A stretch of 64,000 bases of DNA. Source: Duganella aceris. GTDB taxonomy: Bacteria; Pseudomonadota; Gammaproteobacteria; Burkholderiales; Burkholderiaceae_D. Shown piece after piece: positions 1-9,538 of this stretch; positions within the stretch are counted from its first letter, which is position 1; every line of letters starts with the position of its first letter. The translations under genes and the position numbers were made by a program. The notes beneath the pieces were generated by a model. It saw nothing but the letters and a program-made list of their open reading frames with translations, was not told the DNA's origin and made no database searches. The DNA is taken from NCBI RefSeq assembly GCF_011090165.1, contig NZ_JAADJT010000003.1, forward strand, positions 1 through 64,000. Direction: 5' to 3'.

Positions 1-2
1 AT

Positions 3-117
3 CCGCATTCGTCGTTGAAGTTGAAATCTCCTCGCATGTTCAGGAGGGAGCTGGCGCGCCGGGCTCAAGAAAGCGGCGCTAACTAAGCGATAGGACGTGT
101 CCGGTTATACGGGGGCA
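3..117 (+). mobile_element. 3' end of an insertion sequence (IS3-like transposase tail and right end)
   Basis: Reading from base 3, the plus strand encodes a 27-residue tail (start PHSSLKLKSPRMFRRELA) ending at a TAA at 84-86. The PHSSL...SP signature resembles the C-terminus of IS3-family or related DDE integrase-type transposases. About 30 bases further, the sequence ends in CA at 116-117, whose reverse strand reads TGCCCCCGTATAACCGG, compatible with a TG...CA terminal inverted repeat. The rest of the element lies outside the window, so the family and the left end cannot be confirmed. It abuts the truncated integrase that ends at 121. Confidence 0.5.
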
Positions 118-120
118 AGA

Positions 121-717
121 TCACAGGCTTCCACCAGCGGCCAGCCGTTTGGCTTCATTGAGGACGGTGCGTTGTTCTGGCGTGCGGATGGCGATCTCGC
201 GGTATTTGCCACCCTTGGTCCACGTGTCTTTCAGCTTTAATCTGTCGCCACCGTCGGCCCATGCGGGAATTATCTTGATGCTCTCTTCGCGGCGCAAGCC
301 GAACGCGGATTGGAGGCGCAGCGACATCTCGGTGTAGGCATCGGTGATCTTGGCCAGACGCTCGTTATCGAGAGTTTTGGCCTTGGAGATGTTGGTGACG
401 AAGGTGCGCTTGTCGATGTCGTAGCTGCGGTTGTCGCGGGCGATGATGTTGTCCTTGCCGATCTTCTGCGCCCACCAGCGCATGGCGCTCATGCGGTTCT
501 TCATGGTGCCGGCGCTGATGCCTTCTGATTTCCATTGCTGTATCAGGGCGTCTACGTGCTTGGGTCGCAGGCTGTCTGCATTCATGTGGCGATATCCAAG
601 TTCGTGCAACTGGTTGGCGACGTGGGAGAGGATACGTGTACGATCCGATTGCGTAGCGTAGCTGCCGTCACGATTGCGGTTGCATAGCTGCTTGAGTTGG
701 TAGTTCAAGTCGCGCAT
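121..717 (-). pseudogene. Truncated phage-type integrase (tyrosine recombinase-like), interrupted by the IS
   Basis: The 198-residue product has a SAM-like core-binding N-terminal domain (about 1-95) followed by the start of an integrase catalytic domain. FGLRREES at about 140-147 looks like the first catalytic arginine region, and TWTKGGKYREI fits the beta-hairpin with the conserved lysine. The remaining catalytic part (HxxR and the nucleophilic tyrosine) is missing. The frame stops at 121, only a few bases from the presumed IS end at 117. The protein is about half the usual length for this family, so it is probably inactive. It sits about 1.1 kb from tRNA-Pro and the AlpA-like gene, consistent with a relic integrative element. 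Whether the stop predates the IS insertion cannot be told from one copy. Confidence 0.6.
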
Positions 718-1549
718 GGTGCGTCTCCGATTTTGATGCGTAGTGTGGTCATGTCAGGTAAGTGTTTCTGGTCTCCGTGCTTGCCGCAGCAAGGACGGTT
801 TGTTCAGACCTCGGGACACCACTCCCGTGTATGCGGTTTGTTCACTGCCTGCCCGCGCCGCATGCGCGTGTGGCGCCTCGATCCGCTTCTCGTGGAAGCC
901 TGATCTCGGTGGGACCAGTTACCCAGGGTCCATGGGGTGTGCCTCGCACACGTTGTCGGCCCACGTGGGGCATATTGGCAAGCAGCGTTTTGCTGCACTG
1001 ATGGCGGTCGATGCCGCCGTCACTGGCTGTCGTCACTATCGAAGCGGTGGCGCAGCCCTTATGGCGCTTGGTTGCTGGCGCGTCGTCACTGGCAGCAGGC
1101 CGCCAGTAACGACGCGCGGTTTGCGCTGCGGGAGATTGCGGCGCTGGGGATGCACGCGTTGGCGGGGCGGCGCGTGGATGCGGGCAGCTCTGTGGGTGCT
1201 CGCAAAATTGGGTTCCCGCTTTCGCGGGAACGACGGCGGGGGAGTTGATGGTCCGCCTTAGGTGGGGTGCTGCCATGGGTTGGTGGTGGTGGCTTTACCG
1301 CAGCCGGGCACCAGGATGTTTGCGTGGCCCTTTCTGGAACAGGGGCCGTATCGTTAGGCGCGTTACGAGCGCAACGCCTGGCATCCGCCAGGTGCGAAGG
1401 CGATCTTCGCATGTTGTGGGCTTATTGTGCGGCGTGCTTCGTCTTTATATCAACCCGGAATGGAGCCTTGTTTGGCTGCGCATTTGGGGTGGTGTACAGC
1501 GCGGAAGCTGGGGACACTGGTGGCTCCACTTGTACTTATGGAGGTTCCC
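718..1549. other. 832-base stretch without a convincing gene
   Basis: Several overlapping open frames cross this stretch on both strands, but none has a recognisable domain or consistent start signals, and those around 1210-1234 include translations of the hairpin repeat. The only definite structure is that repeat at 1204-1236. The stretch separates the integrase remnant from the AlpA-like gene and is probably decayed mobile-element DNA. Confidence 0.5.
1204..1236. repeat. REP-like hairpin repeat (GTTCCCGC-TTTC-GCGGGAAC)
   Basis: A perfect 8-bp inverted repeat, GTTCCCGC at 1212-1219 and GCGGGAAC at 1224-1231, has a TTTC loop and is flanked by AAAATTGG and GACGG. This sequence type is a widespread dispersed repeat in Proteobacteria, recognisable because its spurious translations read VPAKAGTQ or RESGNP. 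Only one copy occurs in the window. Confidence 0.7.
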
Positions 1550-1756
1550 ATGATGCCCTCTTCTTCTGGCCACGGCACGCGATTGATACGGCTGCCGGAG
1601 GTGATGTCCATCTGCGGACTGGCCCGCAGTACCGTTTATTTGTATATCCAGCGTGGCGAATTTCCAGCCCCGGTTAAGATCACCAGACAGGCTTCTGCTT
1701 GGAGTCTGGAGGAGGTGCAGGCGTGGGTCGCCGGCCGGTTGCAGGCAAGGGTTTGA
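1550..1756 (+). CDS. AlpA-family phage/excisionase-type transcriptional regulator
   Basis: A 68-residue MerR/excisionase-like winged helix protein. RLIRLPEVMSICGLARSTVY followed by a basic hairpin and FPAPVKI is the AlpA (PF05930) pattern, and the C-terminus (SAWSLEEVQAWVAGR) matches the family end. AlpA proteins bind DNA and act as excisionase or regulator in P4-like and other integrative elements. I chose the ATG at 1550 (an ATG also lies at 1553) because GGAGG sits at 1540-1544 with normal spacing. Longer in-frame extensions upstream lack such a signal. The gene lies next to a tandem 12-bp repeat and tRNA-Pro, fitting a relic or small integrative element. Confidence 0.8.
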   Translation: MMPSSSGHGTRLIRLPEVMSICGLARSTVYLYIQRGEFPAPVKITRQASAWSLEEVQAWVAGRLQARV

Positions 1757-1757
1757 T

Positions 1758-1781
1758 TTTGTTGGGGTATTTGTTGGGGTA
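1758..1781. repeat. Perfect tandem 12-bp direct repeat beside tRNA-Pro
   Basis: TTTGTTGGGGTA occurs twice head-to-tail (1758-1769 and 1770-1781) with no mismatch, two bases after the AlpA-like stop and about 60 bases from the 3' end of tRNA-Pro. Short direct repeats at this place in tRNA-integrated elements often are arm-type sites for the integrase or AlpA/Xis. That role is inferred. Confidence 0.6.
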
Positions 1782-1793
1782 CGGCAGTAGTAG

Positions 1794-1824
1794 AAAAAAC
1801 AAAGGCCCATCCGAAGATGAGCCT
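1794..1824 (-). terminator. Rho-independent terminator of tRNA-Pro
   Basis: On the minus strand a 9-bp stem (AGGCTCATC with GATGGGCCT, one G-T pair) closes a TTCG tetraloop and is followed by TTGTTTTTT. It lies 17 bases beyond the CCA end of the tRNA. Confidence 0.85.
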
Positions 1825-1840
1825 AAGTCTTTGATTCTAT

Positions 1841-1917
<77 letters not shown>

Positions 1918-1984
1918 ACGAACTTGAATTATAGCAGCGGCTTTAAGTATTTGTCATGTTTGCTTTGCGCAGCTAACATACCGC

Positions 1985-2809
1985 ATGACCTCCGACGCCC
2001 TGCAACAAGCCGCCGACCTGCTCGACCAGGCCGACGCATTGATCATCGCCGCCGGCGCCGGCATGGGCGTCGATTCCGGCTTGCCCGATTTTCGCGGCGA
2101 CGCCGGCTTCTGGAAAGCCTACCCCGCCCTCGGCCGCGCCGGGATGGCGTTCACCAGCGTCGCCTCGCCCGCCACCTTCCACCAAGACCCGGCGCTGGCG
2201 TGGGGTTTCTACGGCCATCGCCTGCGGCTCTACCGCGAGACGCAGCCGCACGCCGGCTTCTACCTGTTGAAACAATGGGGCGAGCGCATGGACCACGGCT
2301 ACGGCGTCTTCACCAGCAACGTCGACGGCCAGTTCCAGAAGGCCGGCTTCGACCCGCTGCGCATGTACGAATGCCACGGCTCCATCCACCATCTGCAATG
2401 TCTGCAACCCTGCGGCGCCGACATCTGGTCCGCCGACGGCTACACGCCGCAAGTCGATACCGAAGCCTGCCGCCTGCTCAACGCGCCGCCCACCTGCCCT
2501 CGTTGCGGCGCGCTGGCGCGGCCGAATATACTGATGTTTGGCGATTGGGGATGGATCGAACAACGCGCGCAGATGCAGGAGAAACGCTTGCATGCGCTGC
2601 TGCGCAAGGCGCGCAGGCCGTTGGTGGTCGAGCTGGGCGCCGGCACGGCGATACCGTCGGTGCGCCATTTCGGCCAGCAGGTGATCCAGCAGCACAATGG
2701 CCGCATGATACGGATTAATCCGCGCGAGCCGCAGGTCGGCGGCCCGCGCGATGTCGGGCTGGCGATGGGCGCCATGGCCGCGCTGACGGCCATCGACGCC
2801 CTTATATAA
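1985..2809 (+). CDS. SIR2-family NAD-dependent protein deacylase
   Basis: The 274-residue protein has the sirtuin core. AGAGMGVDSGLPDFRG (about 23-38) binds NAD, TSNVDGQF (about 105-112) is the N-D motif, and ECHGS (about 125-129) carries the catalytic histidine. A zinc ribbon is formed by CLQPC and CPRC, so the first pair is CX3C rather than the usual CX2C. GAGTAIPSVRHF and INPRE complete the Rossmann fold. Sirtuins remove acyl groups from lysine using NAD and release nicotinamide. The gene is divergent from tRNA-Pro and convergent with the downstream hydrolase gene, so it appears to be a single transcription unit. The substrate cannot be read from sequence. Confidence 0.88.
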   Translation: MTSDALQQAADLLDQADALIIAAGAGMGVDSGLPDFRGDAGFWKAYPALGRAGMAFTSVASPATFHQDPALAWGFYGHRLRLYRETQPHAGFYLLKQWGERMDHGYGVFTSNVDGQFQKAGFDPLRMYECHGSIHHLQCLQPCGADIWSADGYTPQVDTEACRLLNAPPTCPRCGALARPNILMFGDWGWIEQRAQMQEKRLHALLRKARRPLVVELGAGTAIPSVRHFGQQVIQQHNGRMIRINPREPQVGGPRDVGLAMGAMAALTAIDALI

Positions 2810-2814
2810 ACTAT

Positions 2815-3522
2815 TTACACCAATTTGACGGCGATGCCCGACAGGCCGTCGACCTTGCCGGTCAGCGTCTGCCCGCGCACCACCGCGCCGACGCCTTCCG
2901 GCGTGCCGCTGAAAATCAGGTCGCCCGGCGCCAGCGCGAACAGCGTCGACAGGTTGGCGATGGTTTCGCTGATCGACCAGATCAGGTGATCGATGGTGGC
3001 CGATTGCTTGGTCACGCCGTCCACGTCCAGCCGGATCGCGGCCTGGTTGATGTCGCCCGCTTCGGCGGCGCGGTGGATCACGCCCACCGGCGCCGAGTAG
3101 TCGAAGGCTTTGCCGATCTCCCACGGCCGCCCGGCGTCGCGCATCTTGAATTGCAGGTCGCGGCGCGTCATGTCCAGCCCGACCGCGTAGCCGAAGATGT
3201 GCTGCGCGGCGTCTTCGGCGGCGATGTTGCTGCCGCCCTTGCCGATGGCCACCACCAGCTCGCACTCGTAGTGCAGGTTGCTGGTCACTTGCGGATACGG
3301 CAGCTCCAGCACCTGGTCCGGCGCGACGGCGATCACCGCTTGCGCGTCGTTCGGCTTGCAGAAGAAGAATGGCGGCTCGCGGTCCGGGTCGTAGCCCATT
3401 TCGCGTGCGTGGGCGGCGTAGTTGCGGCCGACGCAGTAGACGCGGCGGACCGGGAACAAATCACCGGTGCCGGCGACCGGCAGGCCGACGATGTCGTGGG
3501 CGGGGATAACGTAGGAAGTCAT
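2815..3522 (-). CDS. Fumarylacetoacetate hydrolase (FAH)-family protein
   Basis: The 235-residue single-domain FAH enzyme includes YCVGRNYAAHAREMG near residue 30, FFFCKPNDA, and the metal-binding HYECELVVAIG (about 84-94, E-x-E), with GLDMTRRDLQ and IFSGTPEGVG further on. The last motifs match fumarylpyruvate/acylpyruvate hydrolases and oxaloacetate-decarboxylase-type FAHD1 proteins, which cleave or decarboxylate 2,4-diketo acids using Mg2+. No gentisate or homogentisate genes lie nearby, so the exact substrate stays open. The start has GGAG a few bases upstream. It is a single gene between convergent sir2 and a divergent PEP-CTERM gene. Confidence 0.88.
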   Translation of the reverse strand: MTSYVIPAHDIVGLPVAGTGDLFPVRRVYCVGRNYAAHAREMGYDPDREPPFFFCKPNDAQAVIAVAPDQVLELPYPQVTSNLHYECELVVAIGKGGSNIAAEDAAQHIFGYAVGLDMTRRDLQFKMRDAGRPWEIGKAFDYSAPVGVIHRAAEAGDINQAAIRLDVDGVTKQSATIDHLIWSISETIANLSTLFALAPGDLIFSGTPEGVGAVVRGQTLTGKVDGLSGIAVKLV

Positions 3523-3700
3523 GATGCTCCGGTAGACAGGAAAAAGACATCACGATGGTACAACAGCCGCCGCCGGCTCACACGGGCGGGAAACAATAGG
3601 TGACAAATCTCCGGGAATATATTTCCATTTGCGAAATATTAGTGTAACCTTGGCAATTATTAGCGATGCACGAATTAACTGTCCCTGCGGGAGTCTCACC

Positions 3701-4246
3701 ATGAAAAAACTGATCCGGTCGGCCGCGCTGGCCGTCACTCTTCTGTCCGGGGCGGCCGCACAGGCGACCACCTTCAATTTTTCCTATGATTTTGCAAGCG
3801 GCTATGCCTTCACCGGTTCCTTCGACGGCACGGCCAACGGCAACCTGGTGACCGGCCTGTCGAACTTCACCGTGATGCTCAATGGCGCCGCGTTTTTTAC
3901 CGCACCGTTTACGGTGGGTGCTTACCATATGGCCTCCGACAGCTGGGACAGCAATGCCGTGGTGTCGTTTGATGGCTTGCACAGCAATTTCGGGCTCACG
4001 GACGGCGGCTTTTCCACTGGATATACGCACGCTTTCCTGCTGATCCCCTACGCTTCCACCACCACCGATCTGGCTCAGGCGATTTCGCCACAGGTATATG
4101 CGTTGGATCGGGCGTCGGAGACGGATGTTTCGGCCAACTGGCATCTGGACGCCGTCGCGGCGGTACCGGAACCGGAAACCTACGCGATGCTGCTGGCGGG
4201 CCTGGGGCTGCTCGGCTTTACCGCCCGCCGCCGCCAGCACGCCTGA
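3701..4246 (+). CDS. PEP-CTERM sorting domain protein
   Basis: The 181-residue exported protein starts MKKLIRSAALAVTLLSGAAAQA, a clear signal peptide. A beta-rich middle of unknown function follows. It ends with VPEPETYAMLLAGLGLLGF and a basic tail RRRQ, the PEP-CTERM tripartite signal recognised by exosortase/archaeosortase-type enzymes. ATG 3701 is preferred to an upstream in-frame ATG because it begins the signal peptide and has GGGAG upstream. No exosortase gene is in the window. The stop is immediately next to the convergent tetR stop (4247). Confidence 0.85.
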   Translation: MKKLIRSAALAVTLLSGAAAQATTFNFSYDFASGYAFTGSFDGTANGNLVTGLSNFTVMLNGAAFFTAPFTVGAYHMASDSWDSNAVVSFDGLHSNFGLTDGGFSTGYTHAFLLIPYASTTTDLAQAISPQVYALDRASETDVSANWHLDAVAAVPEPETYAMLLAGLGLLGFTARRRQHA

Positions 4247-4864
4247 TCAGGTCAACAGCAGCGCCTTGAGCGCGACGCGGTAGCCTTCGACCAGGCCGTC
4301 GCGATCCAGTTGCGGCCGATACAAGGCCCGCACCGGCAGGCCGTGGAACAGCGACACCACGGTGTCGATGCGGCCGTCGAGCAACTCATCATCCACCGGC
4401 AGGTTGCGCCGCTCGCGTTCGCGCTTGATGATCGGCCGGAATTTCTCCATCGCCGCGACGTCGGCGGCGCGCAGCGCGGCGGCGATCTTCGGGTTGCGCG
4501 CCGCTTCGGCGCACATCTCCATCGGCAGCTCGAAAAAATGCGGATCCAGGCTTTCGTCGATGTGGCGCGGCGCTTCGTCGATCATCGACTGCAACGGGTC
4601 TTCCTTGCTGTCCAGCTCACGCAGCTGCGTCATCACATGCTCGGACTGCAAATCGACGAAGGCCATGATGATGGCGTCCTTGCCATCGAAATAATTGTAG
4701 ATATGCCCGGCGCTCATGCCCGCCTCTTTCGAGATCTCGGCCATGCTGGCGCCATGGAAACCGCTGCGGGCGAAGCACACGGCCGCCGCCTGCAACACCT
4801 GGTTACGCCGGTTCTGCGCCCGTTCCGGGTCGCTGCGCCGTTTGGCGGTGGTGGGGGTGGTCAT
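4247..4864 (-). CDS. TetR/AcrR-family transcriptional repressor of the RND efflux operon
   Basis: The 205-residue regulator has a TetR helix-turn-helix at about 15-60 (ARSGFHGASMAEISKEAGMS, then HIYNYFDGKDAII). The C-terminal half is a ligand-binding helical domain without close family signature. It is the last gene of the adaptor-pump-channel-repressor series on the minus strand, 82 bases after the outer-membrane factor gene, so it is probably co-transcribed and autoregulated. AAGGA precedes the ATG at 4864. A longer in-frame form would overlap the channel gene and has no start signal. Its likely operator is the palindrome at 10783-10800. Confidence 0.88.
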   Translation of the reverse strand: MTTPTTAKRRSDPERAQNRRNQVLQAAAVCFARSGFHGASMAEISKEAGMSAGHIYNYFDGKDAIIMAFVDLQSEHVMTQLRELDSKEDPLQSMIDEAPRHIDESLDPHFFELPMEMCAEAARNPKIAAALRAADVAAMEKFRPIIKRERERRNLPVDDELLDGRIDTVVSLFHGLPVRALYRPQLDRDGLVEGYRVALKALLLT

Positions 4865-4946
4865 GCGGTGTTCCTTGGATCGGGTTTGTAACGAAGTATA
4901 CCAAAACGGCGGACGCGCGATGGCGTCCGCCGACCCGGCTCGGGCC

Positions 4947-6383
4947 TTAGCCGCGCGGCGGCGCAAGCTCCGGCTGCCAGCCGCCGCCCAGCACCTTGTA
5001 CAGGGTGACGGCGTTGCTGGTCTTGCTCAGGCGCGTGGAGATCAGCCCTTGCTGCGCCGCGTACAGCGCGCGCTGCGAGATCAACGCGTTCAGGTACGAG
5101 TCGGCGCCCTTGCGGTAGCGCGCTTCGTTGATGCGGTAGCTCTTCTCCGCCGCCTCGACCAGCGCCTGCTGCGACGCCACCCGTTCATCGAGCGTGCCGC
5201 GCGTGGCCAGCGCGTCGGCCACTTCGCGGAACGCGACTTGAATCGACTTCTCGTACTGCGCCACCGAGATGTCGCGGTCGGCCTTGGCGATGTTCAGGTT
5301 GGCGCGGTTGACGCCTCCGTCGAAGATCGGCAGGTTGATCTGCGGGATGAAGCTCCAGGTCGCCGAGCCGGCCTTGAACAGGCCGGACAAATTGGTGCTG
5401 GCGCTGCCGCCCGACGCCGTCAGCGAGATGCTGGGGAAGAAGGCGGCGCGCGCCACGCCGATGTTGGCGTTGGCGGCGCGCAGCGCGCGTTCGGCCTGCT
5501 GCACGTCCGGACGCGAGCGCAGCAGGTCGGACGGCAGGCCGGCCGGGATCGCGGCCAGCTGCGTCACGGCGTTCAAGTCGCCGCTCGGCAGCAGCTCGGC
5601 CGGCACGTCGCCGCCGACCAGCAGCACCAGCGCGTTCTGGTCCAGCGCCACTTGCGCGGTGTAGACCGCCATGTCGTTGCGCGCGCTCTCCACGCTGGTC
5701 TGCGAATCGTACACGTCGACGCCCGACGTGACGCCGGAGTCGAAGCGCTTCTTGCTCAGGTCATAGCTGGTCTGCTGGCTTTGCAGCGTGTCCGCCGCCA
5801 GCTTCAGACGCTGCTGGTCGGCGATCAGCGTCAGGTAGGCGTTGGCCACTTCCGACACCAGCGTGATCTGCTGCGCGCGGCGCGCTTCCTCGGTGCCGAG
5901 GTAGCTCTGCAGGCCGGCTTCGGACAGGTTGCGCACCTTGCCGAAGAAGTCCAGCTCATACGCGGACATCACCAGCCCGCCGGTGTACTGGCGGTTGATG
6001 AACGATTCGCCGGTGCCGGACAGCGTCGATGGCGTGCGCGACGCGGTCTGGCTGACGCTGGCCGACAGCTTCGGCAGCAGCGCGGCACTGTCGATGTTGT
6101 ACTGCGCCTTGGCCTTCTCGATATTGAGCACCGAGACGCGCAGGTCGCGGTTGTTGGCCAGCGCCAGCTCGATCACCTTGCGCAGATTGGCATCGGCGAA
6201 GTAATCGCGCCACTGGATTTCCGACACCGGCTTGGCGTCGGCGGCGGCCTGCGGCACGCCTTTGTAGGCGTCGCCGGCGGGCCAGGCCTGGGGCACCGGC
6301 TGGTCCGGACGTTCGTACACCGGCGCCAGGCTGCAGCCGGCCAACATCGCCACGGCCGCCATCGTGATTAAAGATTTTTGCAT
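4947..6383 (-). CDS. RND efflux outer-membrane factor (OprM/NodT family lipoprotein)
   Basis: The 478-residue protein has a lipoprotein signal (MAAVAMLAGCSLAPVYERP, Cys at about residue 16) followed by two outer-membrane efflux protein repeats typical of TolC/OprM channels. The family forms trimeric barrels with a periplasmic alpha-helical tunnel. Recognisable segments include PDQPVPQAWP, DWRDYF-like QWRDYFAD, LLRSRPDVQQAERALRAANA and ISLTASGG. It starts two bases after the pump gene, so it is translationally linked with it and completes the tripartite system. Confidence 0.93.
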   Translation of the reverse strand: MQKSLITMAAVAMLAGCSLAPVYERPDQPVPQAWPAGDAYKGVPQAAADAKPVSEIQWRDYFADANLRKVIELALANNRDLRVSVLNIEKAKAQYNIDSAALLPKLSASVSQTASRTPSTLSGTGESFINRQYTGGLVMSAYELDFFGKVRNLSEAGLQSYLGTEEARRAQQITLVSEVANAYLTLIADQQRLKLAADTLQSQQTSYDLSKKRFDSGVTSGVDVYDSQTSVESARNDMAVYTAQVALDQNALVLLVGGDVPAELLPSGDLNAVTQLAAIPAGLPSDLLRSRPDVQQAERALRAANANIGVARAAFFPSISLTASGGSASTNLSGLFKAGSATWSFIPQINLPIFDGGVNRANLNIAKADRDISVAQYEKSIQVAFREVADALATRGTLDERVASQQALVEAAEKSYRINEARYRKGADSYLNALISQRALYAAQQGLISTRLSKTSNAVTLYKVLGGGWQPELAPPRG

Positions 6384-6385
6384 GA

Positions 6386-9300
6386 TTAATTTACCTCTAC
6401 AGTCTTGGCTTCGGCCTTGCCGGGTTTCGGCGCGAAGTAGCCGCGCACCAGCACAAAGAACACCGGCACAAAGAAGATGCCGAGGAAGGTCGCGGTCAGC
6501 ATCCCGCCCAGCACGCCGACGCCGATCGCGTTCTGGCTGCCGGAGCCGGCGCCGCTGCTGATCGCCAGCGGGAACACGCCGAGGCCGAAGGCGATGGACG
6601 TCATCAGAATCGGGCGCAGACGCAGCTTGACCGCCTGCAGCGTCGCCTCTTTCAGTTCGATGCCCTGCTCTTGCAGCTCCTTGGCGAATTCCACGATCAG
6701 GATCGCGTTCTTAGCCGCCAGGCCGATCACGGTCAGCAGGCCGACCTGGAAGTAGACGTCGTTCGACAACTTGAACACGAACGTCGCCAGCACGGTGCCG
6801 ATCACGCCCAGCGGCACGACCAGCAGCACCGAGAACGGAATCGACCAGCTTTCATACAGTGCGGCCAGGCACAGGAACACGATCAGGATCGAGATCGCAT
6901 ACAGTTGCGTGGTCTGCGAGCCGGAGTCGCGCTCCTCGGTCGACAGGCCGGTCCACTCGTAGCCGATACCCGGCGGCAGCTTCTCGGCCAGCTTTTCGAT
7001 TTCCGCCATCGCGGCGCCGGAGCTCTGACCCGGCGCCGGCGCGCCGAGGATCTCGGTCGACGGCAAGCCGTTGTAGCGTTCCAGGCGTGGCGACGCGTAG
7101 ATCCACTGGCCGGTCGAGAAGGCCGAGAAAGGCACCATCTCGCCGTCGGCGTTACGCACGAACCATTTGCCCAGATCTTCAGGCGTCATGCGCGAATCGG
7201 CATCGCCCTGCAGGTACACCTTCTTGACGCGGCCACGGTCGACGAAGTCGTTGACGTAGGCGCTACCCCAGGCGGTGCTCAGCACCTTGTTGACATCGGC
7301 CACGGCCAGGCCCAGCGCGGTGGCCTTCTGCTGGTCGACGGTGATCTTGTACTGCGGCGTGTCTTCCTGGCCGTTCGGGCGCACACCCACCAGGATGGGA
7401 CTCTTCGACGCCATGCCCAGCATCTGGTTGCGTGCCGCCATCAGCGCGTCGTGACCGACGCCGCCGATATCCTGCAGCTGCAAGTCGAAGCCGCTGGCGT
7501 TACCCAGTTCCAGCACCGCAGGCGGGGCGAAGGCGAACACCATCGCGTCCTTGATCTGCGAGAAGCTGCCCATGGCACGGCCGACGATGGCGTTGACGCG
7601 ATGCTCGGCGCCCTTGCGCTCGGACCAGTCCTTCATCCGCACGAAGGCGATGCCGCTGTTCTGGCCATTGCCGCTGAAGCTGAAGCCGGCCACCGCGAAC
7701 ACCGAAGCGACGGCGTCCTTTTCATTGGTCAGGAAGTGCTGCTCGACCTTGTCGATCACCTTCAGCGTACGCTCCTGGGTGGCGCCGGTCGGCAGCTGGA
7801 TCTGCGAGAACAACACGCCCTGATCCTCTTCCGGCAGGAAGGAGGTCGGCAGGCGCATGAACACCAGCACCAGCACCACCAGCAGCGCCGCATACATCAG
7901 CAGCGCGCGGCCGCTGCGGTTCAGCAGAGTACCGACGATGCCCTGGTATTTGTTGGTGCCGCGCTCGAAGCCGCGATTGAACCAGCCGAAGAAGCCGGTG
8001 TTGGCCATGTGGTGATCCTTGGCCACCGGCTTCAGGATGGTGGCGCACAGCGCCGGCGTGAACACCATCGCCACCACCACCGACAGCACCATCGCCGAGA
8101 CGATGGTGATCGAGAACTGGCGGTAAATCACGCCGGTCGAACCGCTGAAGAAGGCCATCGGCACGAACACCGCCGACAGCACCATGGCGATACCCACCAG
8201 CGCGCCGCTGATCTGGGTCATCGACTTGCGGGTCGCTTCCAGCGGCGACAGGCCCTCTTCGGTCATCACGCGCTCGACGTTTTCCACCACCACGATCGCG
8301 TCGTCGACCAGCAGGCCGATCGCCAGCACCACCGCGAACATGGTCAGCGTGTTGATCGAATAGCCCAGCGCCGACAGGATGGCGAAGGTACCCAGCAGCA
8401 CCACCGGCACCGCCATGGTCGGAATCAGCGTGGCGCGGAAGTTTTGCAGGAACAGATACATCACCAGGAACACCAGCACGATCGCTTCAACCAGCGTCTT
8501 GACCACTTCCTCGATCGACAGCTTGACGAACGGCGTGGTGTCGAACGCCACCACCGCTTTCAGCCCGGCCGGGAACTGCTTCTCCATCTGCGCGACCTTG
8601 GCCTTGACGGCGTTGGCGGTATCGAGCGCGTTGGCGCCGGTGGCCAGCTTGATCGCCAGGCCGGACGCCGGCTTGCCGTTGTAACGGGCCAGGATCTTGT
8701 AGCTCTCGCTGCCCAGCTCCATGCGGGCGACGTCGCGCAGGTGCACGGTGGCGCCGCTGGTGGAGGTCTTCATCAGGATCGCGCCGAACTGCTCGACCGT
8801 TTGCAGGCGGCTTTGCGCCGTCACGGTGGCGTTCAGCTGCTGGCCGGCGACCGACGGCAGGCCGCCCAGCTCACCGGCCGAGACTTCGGTGTTCTGCGCG
8901 GTGATGGCGTTGGTGACATCGGCCGGCGTCAGTTGATAGCTTTGCAGCTTGGCGGCGTCGAGCCAGATCCGCATCGCGTACTGCGAACCGAAGTTGGTGA
9001 CGTCGCCCACGCCTTCGACCCGGCTGACCGGATCGATCACGCTGGCGGTGACGTAGTCGCCGATGTCGGCCTGCTTCATGCTGCCGTCTTCGGAGACGAA
9101 GCCCAGCACCATCAGGAAGTTCTTGGTGGCCTTGGCCACCACCAGACCTTGTTGCGTCACGGCGGTCGGCAGCAGCGGCGTCGCCAGCTGCAGCTTGTTC
9201 TGCACCTGCACCTGCGCGATGTCGGGATTGGTGCCGCTCTTGAAGGTCAGCGTGATGCTGATGCCGCCGGTCGAATCGCTCGACGACGACATGTAGCGCA

Positions 9301-9523
9301 AGCCGTCGATACCCTTCATCTTCTGTTCGATGACCTGGGTGACGGAGTCTTCCACCGTCTTGGCGGAGGCGCCCGGATAGGAGCCGCTGATCGAGATCGA
9401 TGGCGGCGCGATGCTTGGATACTGCGATATCGGCAAGCCGAGAATCGCGATCACGCCCGCGAGCATGATCACTATCGCGACCACCCAGGCGAAAATCGGG
9501 CGGTCAATAAAGAAACGGGACAT
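6386..9523 (-). CDS. RND multidrug efflux pump, inner-membrane HAE1-type permease
   Basis: The 1045-residue protein has the full AcrB/MexB length. The N-terminus [23 protein letters not shown] is the first membrane helix. Two large periplasmic loops and twelve transmembrane segments are apparent. The proton relay in TM4 is conserved ([20 protein letters not shown], two adjacent aspartates), as is the TM10-11 lysine region ([13 protein letters not shown]). The protein exports amphiphilic drugs, solvents or endogenous metabolites using the proton gradient. GGAG precedes the start. It is encoded between the adaptor and channel genes. Confidence 0.96.
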   Translation of the reverse strand: MSRFFIDRPIFAWVVAIVIMLAGVIAILGLPISQYPSIAPPSISISGSYPGASAKTVEDSVTQVIEQKMKGIDGLRYMSSSSDSTGGISITLTFKSGTNPDIAQVQVQNKLQLATPLLPTAVTQQGLVVAKATKNFLMVLGFVSEDGSMKQADIGDYVTASVIDPVSRVEGVGDVTNFGSQYAMRIWLDAAKLQSYQLTPADVTNAITAQNTEVSAGELGGLPSVAGQQLNATVTAQSRLQTVEQFGAILMKTSTSGATVHLRDVARMELGSESYKILARYNGKPASGLAIKLATGANALDTANAVKAKVAQMEKQFPAGLKAVVAFDTTPFVKLSIEEVVKTLVEAIVLVFLVMYLFLQNFRATLIPTMAVPVVLLGTFAILSALGYSINTLTMFAVVLAIGLLVDDAIVVVENVERVMTEEGLSPLEATRKSMTQISGALVGIAMVLSAVFVPMAFFSGSTGVIYRQFSITIVSAMVLSVVVAMVFTPALCATILKPVAKDHHMANTGFFGWFNRGFERGTNKYQGIVGTLLNRSGRALLMYAALLVVLVLVFMRLPTSFLPEEDQGVLFSQIQLPTGATQERTLKVIDKVEQHFLTNEKDAVASVFAVAGFSFSGNGQNSGIAFVRMKDWSERKGAEHRVNAIVGRAMGSFSQIKDAMVFAFAPPAVLELGNASGFDLQLQDIGGVGHDALMAARNQMLGMASKSPILVGVRPNGQEDTPQYKITVDQQKATALGLAVADVNKVLSTAWGSAYVNDFVDRGRVKKVYLQGDADSRMTPEDLGKWFVRNADGEMVPFSAFSTGQWIYASPRLERYNGLPSTEILGAPAPGQSSGAAMAEIEKLAEKLPPGIGYEWTGLSTEERDSGSQTTQLYAISILIVFLCLAALYESWSIPFSVLLVVPLGVIGTVLATFVFKLSNDVYFQVGLLTVIGLAAKNAILIVEFAKELQEQGIELKEATLQAVKLRLRPILMTSIAFGLGVFPLAISSGAGSGSQNAIGVGVLGGMLTATFLGIFFVPVFFVLVRGYFAPKPGKAEAKTVEVN

Positions 9524-9538
9524 GTAATATCTCCTGGA

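Noticed and set aside
842..1412. Open frames with VPAKAGTQ or RESGNP segments
   Set aside because: These are translations of the dispersed hairpin repeat at 1204-1236, a known source of false proteins.
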